A DNA stretch of 8,250 nt from Alphaproteobacteria bacterium (GTDB lineage Bacteria > Pseudomonadota > Alphaproteobacteria > Thalassobaculales > Thalassobaculaceae), in the NCBI GenBank assembly GCA_028822575.1, contig JAPKDN010000115.1, positions 1 through 8,250 of the forward strand, written 5' to 3'. The notes under the pieces are model-generated. The model was given only the letters and a program-made list of their open reading frames with translations. It was not told the DNA's origin and ran no database searches. The position numbers and the translations under genes are program-made. Every line of letters starts with the position of its first letter. Position 1 is the first letter of the stretch. Shown here one piece after another: positions 1 to 7,100 of the stretch.

Positions 1-1
1 G

Positions 2-691
2 GCGCAACCTGTGGCCTTTGCCAGTGTGCCGCATGCCATGTGGTGGGGGTTGGCGACCCTGACCACCGTCGGCTATGGCGACGTCACGCCGATTACTTTG
101 ATCGGCAGGGTCATGGGGGGATTCGTGACCATTGTTGGCGTCGGCATGTTCGCGCTGCCGGCAGCGATCCTTGCATCTGGTTACACCCGTGAATTTCGTC
201 GCCGAGGATTTGTCGAGACCTGGGATCTGGTTGCCGAGGTGCCGATGTTTTCCGACTTACCGGCGGCGCGGATCGCGGATCTTGCGGCGATGCTGAAGCC
301 CCGTTCGGCGCACGCGGGCCAGGTGGTGGTGCGCAAGGGAGAGCATGCCGACAGCATGTATTTCGTGGTTAGTGGCGCCTTGGAAGTAGAGCTGGAACCG
401 GAGCCCGTGATCCTGCATTCGGGAGATTTCTTTGGCGAAATAGCTTTGATTGAGCACGGAAATCGCTTGGCCAACATCATTGCATTGGAAGAAAGCCGGC
501 TTTTGATCCTCGATGCCCAGGATCTGGGTCGATTCCTCAACAGCAACCCAGAATTGCGTGAAATTCTGCTTAAGGTAAGTAAGGAACGTCAGGCGGGGCA
601 TGGCGGTCAGCCGATTTGGCCGGCGAAACCACGCACCGGAGATGCCGTGCGAGCTGATGGTGATTCATTATTAAGGGAGGTGGATCCATGA
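2..691 (+). CDS. Cyclic-nucleotide-gated-type K+ channel, 3' part (5' end outside window)
   Basis: Inner-membrane potassium channel with a cytoplasmic cyclic-nucleotide-binding domain, of the MloK1 (Mesorhizobium loti) type. The frame is already open at the left edge and reads Ala-Gln-Pro before the GTG at 11. That stretch matches the pore turret of the family, so the true start and the S1-S5 helices lie upstream. Counting from the codon at 11, residues 8-24 hold the pore helix and the TTVGYGD selectivity filter. Residues about 30-58 are the last transmembrane helix, and 60-78 are a C-linker containing Arg-Arg-Arg. Residues about 79-195 form the cNMP-binding beta-roll, with the phosphate-binding cassette FGEIAL at 141-146 and the phosphate-binding Arg at 152. 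The residue after this Arg is Leu where MloK1 and CAP have Ser, so ligand affinity or specificity may differ. About 28 non-conserved residues follow the domain. The gene ends in an ATGA overlap with the aminotransferase. Family assignment is firm; K+ selectivity and gating by cAMP or cGMP are inferred. Confidence 0.93.
   Translation, partial: AQPVAFASVPHAMWWGLATLTTVGYGDVTPITLIGRVMGGFVTIVGVGMFALPAAILASGYTREFRRRGFVETWDLVAEVPMFSDLPAARIADLAAMLKPRSAHAGQVVVRKGEHADSMYFVVSGALEVELEPEPVILHSGDFFGEIALIEHGNRLANIIALEESRLLILDAQDLGRFLNSNPELREILLKVSKERQAGHGGQPIWPAKPRTGDAVRADGDSLLREVDP
675..682 (+). promoter_or_regulatory. Strong Shine-Dalgarno site for the aminotransferase
   Basis: The sequence GGGAGGTG lies in the last codons of the channel gene. 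Its GGAGG core (676-680) is 7 nt from the ATG at 688. The surrounding bases (TTAAGGGAGGTGGATCC) resemble the full complement of a 16S rRNA 3' tail with two extra G residues. This fixes the aminotransferase start and suggests efficient initiation in addition to any coupling through the overlapping stop codon. Confidence 0.8.
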
Positions 692-1638
692 ACGAGCTGT
701 TGAAGCCTGTTGGCGCCAATCGTCGGACTGGGCAGTGGCCGGAGGGCGCCGCTTTCGCGGATGGAAATTATTGCCCGATTGCTGAGGCCACGATTTCGGT
801 GCTGGATTGGGGCTTCACCCGCTCTGACGTCTGCTACGACGTGGTCCATGTAAAGAGCGGTGCGTTTTTCCGCTTGGAGGATCATATCGCTCGGTTTCAG
901 ACGTCGATGACGGGGTTGCGCATGCGCATTCCTCTCGACGGTAATGGGATTAAGGCGGTTCTCGCCGAATGCGTCCGTCTTTCCGGTCATAGGGATTCCT
1001 ATGTCGCGATGCTCTGCACGCGGGGCGTGCCGCCCTATGGACCCCGTGGACCGGTGAGCAACTATGAAAACCGGTTCATCGCCTACGCCTTGCCATGGAT
1101 TGATGTGCTTTCGCCAGAAATCCAGACATGTGGTGGCCACGCGATCATCGCGAAGACGCCTCGTATCCCGGCCGAATCCGTTGACCCCACTATCAAGAAT
1201 TATCATCGCGGAGACATGGTGAAAGCCATGTTCGAAGCGGAGGACGCCGGTGCGGACACGGCGATCCTGCTGGATCATGACGGCTATGTAACTGAGGGGC
1301 CCGGGTTCAACGTATTCGTGGTTCGCGATGGCACGGTGGTGACACCAGATAGGGGGGTGCTTGAGGGCATTACCCGCAAGGCGACCTTGGAGTTGTGTGG
1401 GCAGCTTGGTCTGAAAGCTGGGATCGGCCGGCTACGCACCGAAGACATGCACGAGGCAGATGAGATTTTCCTGACGACTACGGCTGGAGGCATCATGCCG
1501 ATTACCCGCATTGATGGCCGCATCCTCTCGAATGACAGTCCCGGCCCGATTTCGCGTGACCTTAAGGACCTCTACTGGCGGCGTCACGACGAGGGATGGA
1601 TGGCCACGCCGGTGGACTATGGCAAGCCTGTTGAGTAG
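688..1638 (+). CDS. Class IV PLP aminotransferase, (R)-amine transaminase-like
   Basis: Cytoplasmic fold-type IV PLP aminotransferase of 316 residues, close to family length. The Schiff-base lysine is K170 (TIKNYHRGD). The conserved VTEG is at 201-204 (E203 near the pyridine nitrogen), LEGITRK at 225-231, and the phosphate-binding TTAGG at 264-268. The substrate-side motif SDVCYDV (46-52), FRLEDH (61-66), the DPTIKN context and TAGGIMPIT resemble, from memory, fungal and bacterial (R)-selective amine:pyruvate transaminases more than IlvE, which has EGIR after its Phe/Tyr, or D-alanine transaminase. Y50 and V52 match the family's Tyr and Val. Two pocket positions differ: R45 where Aspergillus terreus enzyme has His55, and R174 where it has Trp184. 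The loop Arg that handles the carboxylate may be R120, in a loop of different length. The natural substrate is therefore unknown; automatic annotation would probably say branched-chain aminotransferase. Start is ATG 688, which overlaps the channel stop codon by 4 bp and is preceded by a strong Shine-Dalgarno site. Family is certain, subgroup likely. Confidence 0.9.
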   Translation: MNELLKPVGANRRTGQWPEGAAFADGNYCPIAEATISVLDWGFTRSDVCYDVVHVKSGAFFRLEDHIARFQTSMTGLRMRIPLDGNGIKAVLAECVRLSGHRDSYVAMLCTRGVPPYGPRGPVSNYENRFIAYALPWIDVLSPEIQTCGGHAIIAKTPRIPAESVDPTIKNYHRGDMVKAMFEAEDAGADTAILLDHDGYVTEGPGFNVFVVRDGTVVTPDRGVLEGITRKATLELCGQLGLKAGIGRLRTEDMHEADEIFLTTTAGGIMPITRIDGRILSNDSPGPISRDLKDLYWRRHDEGWMATPVDYGKPVE

Positions 1639-1657
1639 AGGTGGTGGCCGTGCTGGC

Positions 1658-1674
1658 AAAAGCTGGGGCTTTTT
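1658..1674 (+). terminator. Weak intrinsic-terminator-like hairpin after the aminotransferase
   Basis: AAAAGC (1658-1663) and GCTTTT (1668-1673) pair around a TGGG loop, and the second arm runs into a short T tract. It begins 20 nt after the aminotransferase stop. The stem has only two G-C pairs, so it is a poor terminator by energy. The call rests on position and the T run. Confidence 0.3.
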
Positions 1675-1796
1675 CCACACACGCACTGTTATTTGAGTTT
1701 ACAGTTCTTTGACGATTTCCGGAGTAATAACGCCAGCTTTGGTGGGCGCGGTGATGATTTTTATGAAAACTCTTGGGTTTAGTTCGGCGGCGCTAA

Positions 1797-1816
1797 TTAT
1801 CCTCACGGTAGGATAA
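1797..1816. repeat. Perfect inverted repeat TTATCCT-N6-AGGATAA, possible operator
   Basis: Two perfect 7-bp arms (1797-1803 and 1810-1816) are separated by CACGGT. The site is about 140 bp upstream of the crotonase-family start. The length and spacing would suit a dimeric helix-turn-helix repressor, for example of fatty-acid or acyl-CoA genes, but no known operator consensus is recognised. A small RNA hairpin is the alternative reading. Confidence 0.4.
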
Positions 1817-1860
1817 GGCGGTGGTGGCTCTGTTGTCGATCAGGGGGTAACGCTGGTGGT

Positions 1861-1899
1861 CTGCCTCGCGGATCTGCCTTGTGGATCTGGCATGCGGGT
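1861..1899 (+). repeat. Three degenerate 13-bp tandem repeats
   Basis: The units are CTGCCTCGCGGAT (1861-1873), CTGCCTTGTGGAT (1874-1886) and CTGGCATGCGGGT (1887-1899). Units 1 and 2 agree at 11 of 13 positions, and units 2 and 3 at 9 of 13. The following 13 bases retain only the CGCGG core at the same phase. They lie about 60-100 bp upstream of the crotonase-family start. They could be an iterated protein-binding site or a relic of slippage duplication. Confidence 0.5.
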
Positions 1900-1930
1900 G
1901 AAAGACGCGGTATTCCTAGAATCTATCAAC

Positions 1931-1957
1931 ATGAAACCAATGCTGGCGGGACGATGA
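1931..1957 (+). other. Possible eight-codon mini-ORF (MKPMLAGR) before the crotonase-family gene
   Basis: ATG at 1931 opens a frame of eight codons that ends in TGA at 1955-1957, leaving one base before the downstream ATG at 1959. Such spacing would allow translational coupling. No Shine-Dalgarno sequence is seen before 1931, and an ORF this short can occur by chance, so it is noted as possible only. Confidence 0.15.
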
Positions 1958-1958
1958 G

Positions 1959-2711
1959 ATGAGTGACGGATTGGTAACTTATGAGTCTAATGAGCGGATC
2001 GCGCTCATCACCATTAATAGGCCGGAAAAGATGAACGCGCTGTCCAATGCGTTGGTCGCCGATTTGCGGGACGCCTTCATTCGGTTCCGCGATTCCGAGG
2101 ACCGATGCGCGGTGCTGACTAGTTCTGGCGATAAGGCGTTTTCGGTGGGTGCTGATATCAAGGACCCACCGACCGACCCGGATCTGTGGGAATGCATGCC
2201 CGGGGTTGGGGTCATCGTCGATAAACCGGTGATCGCGGCGATCGCCGGCTACTGTGTCGGCGGTGCCTATTGCTTGGTTCAGTTCTGCGATGTTGCGGTG
2301 GCGGCGGAGAACACCGATTTCTTCTACCCGGAAGCGCAAATGGGCTTTTGTGGTGGGTTGATCGCCAGCACCGCCGTGCGGTTACCACACAAGATCGCCA
2401 TGGAATTCATGCTGACGGGCAAGCATTTCGATGCCCAGAGAGCCTATGAAGTTGGTATGGTCAACAAGGTGGTGCCGGTGGGTCAACAGGTCGAGGCAGC
2501 GATGGAGTATGCCCGCATCCTTGCGAACAGTTCGCCTATGGTGGTCGGGATGATCAAGCGCTTTGTGCGCGATACGGTTACACCCAGGGGGCCATCGGAG
2601 TTGCACGCATTGGCGCGCGGCGAGCTACTCGCGATCCGGCGCAGCGAGGATCAGCAAGAGGGAGGCGCTGCGTTTCGGGAGAAGCGCGAGCCGGTGTTCA
2701 AGGGGCGCTGA
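1959..2711 (+). CDS. Enoyl-CoA hydratase/isomerase (crotonase) family protein
   Basis: A 250-residue crotonase-fold protein, normal length for the family, expected to be cytosolic and to act on a CoA thioester. The CoA-binding, oxyanion-hole segments are AFSVGADI (60-67) and GYCVGGAYC (97-105). The position of the first catalytic Glu of rat mitochondrial hydratase (E144, in GGGCE) is Cys105 here. The second (E164, in QPE) is conserved as E125 in FYPE. The usual GAGGTQRL segment is replaced by CGGLIASTAVRL (131-142). The C-terminal EGGAAFREKREPVFKGR is typical of the family. With one Glu, simple syn-hydration is doubtful; isomerase, decarboxylase or another crotonase chemistry is possible, and the substrate cannot be named. 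ATG 1959 is the only ATG start in frame (an in-frame TGA lies at 1932), with GGCGGGA at 1945-1951 as ribosome-binding site. It appears monocistronic and converges on gltD. Confidence 0.92.
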   Translation: MSDGLVTYESNERIALITINRPEKMNALSNALVADLRDAFIRFRDSEDRCAVLTSSGDKAFSVGADIKDPPTDPDLWECMPGVGVIVDKPVIAAIAGYCVGGAYCLVQFCDVAVAAENTDFFYPEAQMGFCGGLIASTAVRLPHKIAMEFMLTGKHFDAQRAYEVGMVNKVVPVGQQVEAAMEYARILANSSPMVVGMIKRFVRDTVTPRGPSELHALARGELLAIRRSEDQQEGGAAFREKREPVFKGR

Positions 2712-2726
2712 GGTTAACCTCGGCGC
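2705..2726. terminator. Hairpin between convergent genes, possible bidirectional terminator
   Basis: The 12-bp perfect palindrome GAGGTTAACCTC (2710-2721) is flanked by GCGC on both sides (2705-2708 and 2723-2726). The one intervening pair is U-G in plus-strand RNA and C-A in minus-strand RNA. Plus-strand RNA would fold as a 9-bp stem with a UUAA loop, overlapping the crotonase stop codon. No U tract follows on either strand, so it may act with Rho or stabilise 3' ends and is not a classical intrinsic terminator. Confidence 0.45.
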
Positions 2727-2742
2727 AGCAACGGCAGGCCGG

Positions 2743-4188
2743 TTATATGGGCAGGCTCGAGCTGCCCATGAGATAGGTGTCGACTGCGTGGGCCGCTTGC
2801 CGGCCTTCGCGGATCGCCCAGACCACCAAGGATTGGCCCCGGCGCATATCACCGGCGGCGAAGATCCCGTCGCGTGAGGTCTTATAGTCTTCGTCGTTTG
2901 CCAGAACATTGCCGCGCGGATCCTTGTTGACCGCATAGCCTTCCACGGCGCCATCATGGCGGGGATGAAGAAATCCTGTCGCCAGTAACACCAGATCAGC
3001 CTTAATCTCAAACTCGGTGCCAGGCACCTCGACCATCGACATTCGGCCGTCCAGGCTGGTCTTCCATTCGTTTCGGACCAGTTCCAGCGCGGTCACCCGA
3101 CTGCCATTGCCCTTGAAGGCGCGGGTTGAGACCGACCAGTCGCGCTCGGCGCCCTCGAGATGCGAGGAGGAGGTGCGCAACTTCATCGGCCAATTAGGCC
3201 AGGTCAGTGCCTTATCCTCCGCTTCCGGCGGTTTTGGCATGATCTCAAGTTGGGTCACCGAGGTTGCGCCTTGGCGGATCGAGGTGCCGACACAGTCGGA
3301 TCCAGTATCGCCACCGCCGATCACTATAACATGTTTGCTGCCAGCGAGGATGGGACGGTTGTCGCCGATATGCTCTTCCGCGACCCGGCGATTTTGCTGG
3401 GTGAGAAACTGCATGGCAAAATGGACGCCATCGAGTTCTCTGCCTGGGGTCTTTTCCATATCGCGCGGGGCCTCTGAACCACCGGTCAGAACGACCGCGT
3501 CATGATTGGCGAGAACTTCGTCCGTTGAAATTGTAACGCCGACCTCGACATTGGAACGAAACTCGACACCTTCGGCGCGCATCTGTGAGAGCCGACGGTC
3601 GATCAGGTGCTTCTCAAGCTTGAAATCAGGAATGCCATAGCGCAGCAGGCCACCAAGGCGGGCATTACGCTCGAACAGGGTCACCGCGTGGCCGACCCGC
3701 GCCAGCTGTTGGGCACAGGCGAGACCAGCTGGGCCAGATCCGATGATCGCGACCCGCTTGCCGGAACGGTGCGGTGATATTTTCGGCTCGATCCAACCCT
3801 CTTTCCAGCCACGATCGATGATCGCCGACTCTATGTTCTTTATGGTCACTGGATTGTCGGTGATGTTCAGGGTGCACGACGTCTCACAAGGCGCTGGACA
3901 GATCCGACCGGTGAACTCGGGAAAATTGTTGGTCGCGTGCAGCGCGTCCAACGCGCCGCGCCAATTACCATCATAGACCAAATCGTTCCAGTCTGGGATC
4001 AGATTGTTGACCGGGCAGCCGTTATGGCAATAGGGAATACCGCAGTCCATGCACCGGGCGCCCTGCTGACGCAATTCGTCCTCGGGCAGGGGAATGATGA
4101 ATTCTTTGTAGTGCCTGATCCGTTCCGCGACAGGCGTATAGCTGTTGTCGCGGCGCTCTATTTCCTTGAAACCGGTTACCTTGCCCAT
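2743..4188 (-). CDS. gltD: Glutamate synthase [NADPH] small (beta) subunit
   Basis: Small subunit of glutamate synthase, 481 residues, the usual length. It oxidises NADPH at FAD and passes electrons through Fe-S clusters to the FMN of GltB, where 2-oxoglutarate is reductively aminated to glutamate. The N-terminal Fe-S region has C46, C49, C54 and C58 ([13 protein letters not shown]) and C97, C101 and C105 (CPAPCETSC). The FAD dinucleotide-binding motif GSGPAG is at 150-155. The NADPH-binding motif GGGDTGSD is at 291-298. The second FAD contact is ATG at 403-405 with [13 protein letters not shown] at 441-453. All diagnostic residues are present. ATG 4188 is 2 nt downstream of the gltB stop, with GGGGGAA as ribosome-binding site inside the gltB end, so translation is probably coupled. 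The gene ends 31 bp from the convergent crotonase-family gene. Related oxidoreductases (PreT, sulfide dehydrogenase subunit) share this fold, but the position after gltB settles the identity. Confidence 0.97.
   Translation of the reverse strand: MGKVTGFKEIERRDNSYTPVAERIRHYKEFIIPLPEDELRQQGARCMDCGIPYCHNGCPVNNLIPDWNDLVYDGNWRGALDALHATNNFPEFTGRICPAPCETSCTLNITDNPVTIKNIESAIIDRGWKEGWIEPKISPHRSGKRVAIIGSGPAGLACAQQLARVGHAVTLFERNARLGGLLRYGIPDFKLEKHLIDRRLSQMRAEGVEFRSNVEVGVTISTDEVLANHDAVVLTGGSEAPRDMEKTPGRELDGVHFAMQFLTQQNRRVAEEHIGDNRPILAGSKHVIVIGGGDTGSDCVGTSIRQGATSVTQLEIMPKPPEAEDKALTWPNWPMKLRTSSSHLEGAERDWSVSTRAFKGNGSRVTALELVRNEWKTSLDGRMSMVEVPGTEFEIKADLVLLATGFLHPRHDGAVEGYAVNKDPRGNVLANDEDYKTSRDGIFAAGDMRRGQSLVVWAIREGRQAAHAVDTYLMGSSSLPI
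2747..2769 (-). repeat. Inverted repeat at the 3' end of gltD
   Basis: ATGGGCAG (2747-2754) and CTGCCCAT (2762-2769) are perfect 8-bp arms around GCTCGAG. They cover the last codons of gltD (Met-Gly-Ser-Ser-Ser-Leu-Pro-Ile). In the gltD mRNA this would form a GC-rich hairpin just before the stop codon. It may protect the 3' end or help termination together with the next hairpin. It may also be incidental coding sequence. Confidence 0.3.
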
Positions 4189-4190
4189 AC

Positions 4191-7100
4191 TTATTCCCCC
4201 GCCAACACGGTGGCGTCTTCCCTATTGTCCTCTGCCGGGGAGGCTTGTGTTTCTTCCAAGGCGCGCCGGTAGTCGACCGGGAAAACCTTGACGAACATGG
4301 GTAAATACTGGCCCCAAAGATCCAAAATTTGTTGCGCGCGTCCGCTACCGGTGAGCTCGGCGTGCTGTTGGACGAGGGCTTTCAGACGCAGCGCGTCATC
4401 GCGAGCCATGTCGGACATGATATCGCCACCACTTGTAGGGCCGTGCTCGTCAATGGCTTCCAAGTCGACCATCGAACGGTTGCACCGCTCCTCGAAGTCA
4501 CCCTGCTCGTCCAGAACATAGGCGATGCCACCGCTCATGCCAGCCGCAAAATTCCGTCCAGTTTGGCCGAGCACGACGACGACGCCACCGGTCATATACT
4601 CGCAGCCATGGTCGCCAACGCCTTCGACGACCGCCGTAACGCCAGAGTTGCGGACGGCGAAGCGCTCGCCGGCCACGCCGCGGAAAAAGCAATCACCCTC
4701 GATACCGCCATACAGCACCGTGTTGCCGACGATGATGTTTTTTTCTGGTGCGAAGTTGCCTGCCTTGGATGGGTAGACGATCAGTCGCCCGCCAGACAAC
4801 CCCTTTCCGACATAGTCGTTGCCGCCACCTTCTAATTCCATCGTCACGCCCTTAGCCAGGAACGCACCGAAGCTTTGCCCGGCGCTGCCCTTGAGCTTGA
4901 CGTTAATGGTACCGTCCGGTAGCCCAGCGTGGCCGTATTTCTTGGCGATTCGCCCAGATAACATGGCACCTACGGTTCGATTGGTGTTAGCGACAGGGGT
5001 TTCGATACGCACTGGCGTCCCCGATTTCAGGGCCTGAGCCGACTTCTCGATCAACATGTTGTCGAGCGCCTTATCCAGGCCGTGATCCTGCTCCTCACAT
5101 TGCCGGATCGCGACATCAGGGTCTGTTGGGATTTGGTGCAGAATGCGAGAAAGGTCAAGGTTCTGGGCCTTCCAATGCTCGATCACGCCTTGGGTGTCGA
5201 GATGGTCGCGCCGTCCGATCATATCCTCGAAGCGGCGGAAGCCCATTTGAGCCATGAGCTCGCGCACTTCCTCGGCTAGGAAGGTGAAGAAGTTGATCAC
5301 ATGTTCCGGTTGGCCGGTGAACAGTTTGCGCAGTTCCGGGTCTTGGGTCGCGACCCCTACCGGGCAGGTGTTCAGATGGCATTTGCGCATCATGATACAT
5401 CCCGCCGATACCAAGGCCGCCGTGGCGATGCCAAACTCGTCGGCTCCGAGCAGCGCGCCGATCACCACGTCACGACCGGTTCGGAATCCACCATCGACCT
5501 GGACCGCGATACGACCACGAAGCTTGTTGCGCACCAGGGTTTCGTGGGTTTCGGCAAGGCCGATTTCCCATGGGCTGCCGGCATGTTGGATGGAGGTGAT
5601 CGGGCTCGCGCCAGTCCCACCCTCAAAGCCGGAAATGGTCACGTGATCCGCATGCGCCTTGGCAACTCCGGCAGCCACGGTGCCGACACCGAGCTCTGAG
5701 ACCAGTTTGACGCTGACGCGGGCCTCTGGGTTAACGTTCTTTAGGTCGTGGATCAGTTGGGCTAAATCCTCGATCGAATAGATGTCATGATGGGGTGGTG
5801 GCGAGATCAGTCCGACACCGGGGGTCGAACGCCGTACCCGCCCGATCCACTCATCAACCTTGTGGCCGGGAAGCTGACCGCCTTCACCAGGCTTGGCGCC
5901 CTGTGCCATCTTGATCTGTAGATCTGTCGCGTTGACCAGATATTCCGTGGTCACGCCAAAACGGCCGGATGCGACCTGCTTGATCCGTGAGACCATGTTG
6001 TCGCCGTTTTCTAACGGCGTGAAGCGCCGTTCATCCTCGCCGCCCTCACCACTGTTGGAGCGTCCGCCAATACGGTTCATGGCAATGGCGAGTGTGGTGT
6101 GCGCTTCCCAGGAAATCGAGCCGAAAGACATCGCCCCGGTCGCGAAACGTTTGACGATCTCGCTCGCGGGTTCAACGTCGTCCAGGGGAACCGGGCTTGT
6201 CGAATCCCTAATCTCGAACAACGCGCGCAGATTGCGCAGCTTGCGGTCCTGGTCGTTCATTTTCTTGGCGTAGGCGCGATAGCGGTTCTGATCACCCGAA
6301 CGTGCGGCGTGCTGCAGCAGGCCAATGGTCTCTGGCGTCCAGGCATGGGTTTCGCCGCGGAGCCTGAATGCCAAATCGCCGCCGATGTCGAGCGCGCCGC
6401 TGAACTGCAGGACGCCTCGATAGGCTATCGCGTGTCGGCGCGCCGCTTCTTTGGCGACTTCGGGTAAGCCGACGCCGCCGATGGCGCATTTGGTACCTGT
6501 GAAATAACGCGCCAAAAGGTCGTCGGACAGACCGACCGCATCGAAGATCTGAGCGCCACAGTAGGATTGATAGGTCGAGATCCCCATCTTGGAGATTACT
6601 TTCAAAATGCCTTTGTCCACCGCCTTGATGTAGTTTTGGTGAAGCTTTTCGACAGCATGAGAGCCAAGACGGGGCGCCATGTCCGACAGGGTATCGAAAG
6701 CGAGATAAGGGTTGATCGCCTCGGCGCCAAAGCCGGCGAGGAGGCAGAAATCATGAACTTGGCGTGCCTCGCCGGTTTCGACCACCAGCCCGACGCTGGT
6801 CCTCAGACCTTCGCGTATCAGGTGATGATGCACGCCGGCTGTCGCCAGCAACGAAGGGATGGGTATATGGTCAGCGTCAACATCCCTGTCGGAGAGAATT
6901 AGGATGTTATAGCCGCCCTTCACCGCGTTCTCTGCCTCCTTAAACAACCGCTCCATGGCGGCTTCCATGCCTTCCGGCCCGTTATTCGCCGAGTAAGTAA
7001 TGCTAAGGGTTGAAGTCCGGAACGCGTCGTCAACATGGTTCTCGATCTGACGAATTCGTTCCAGGTCGAGATTGCTGATAATCGGTTGGCGTACTTCCAG

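Larger units (their letters stand above)
1639..1958. other. 320-bp non-coding stretch between aminotransferase and crotonase-family genes
   Basis: No credible protein or RNA gene is visible apart from an eight-codon mini-ORF at 1931-1957. The stretch contains a weak terminator-like hairpin just after the aminotransferase, a perfect 7-bp inverted repeat, and a run of degenerate 13-bp tandem repeats. The nonamer GGTGGTGGC occurs near both 1640 and 1820. The promoter of the downstream gene should lie here, but no convincing sigma-70 -35/-10 pair was found. TTGACG at 1709-1714 lacks a -10 at proper spacing, and TAGAAT at 1917-1922 lacks a -35. Confidence 0.7.

Noticed and set aside
11..13. GTG as start of the channel gene
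   Set aside because: The frame is open upstream to the window edge with family-like residues, and a start here would remove most of the pore helix approach and all earlier helices.
607..1278. 223-codon minus-strand open frame opposite the aminotransferase
   Set aside because: It lies antisense to a clearly conserved enzyme gene, its translation has no recognisable domain, and long antisense frames are expected in GC-rich DNA.
1693..1714. TTGAGT and TTGACG as -35 elements
   Set aside because: Neither has a -10-like hexamer at suitable spacing.
1917..1922. TAGAAT as a -10 promoter element for the crotonase-family gene
   Set aside because: No acceptable -35 hexamer lies 16-18 bp upstream.
4329..4835. 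Plus-strand open frames opposite gltB and gltD, the longest near 4329-4835 and 3017-3505
   Set aside because: They mirror conserved coding sequence, show no family motifs and lack independent signals.
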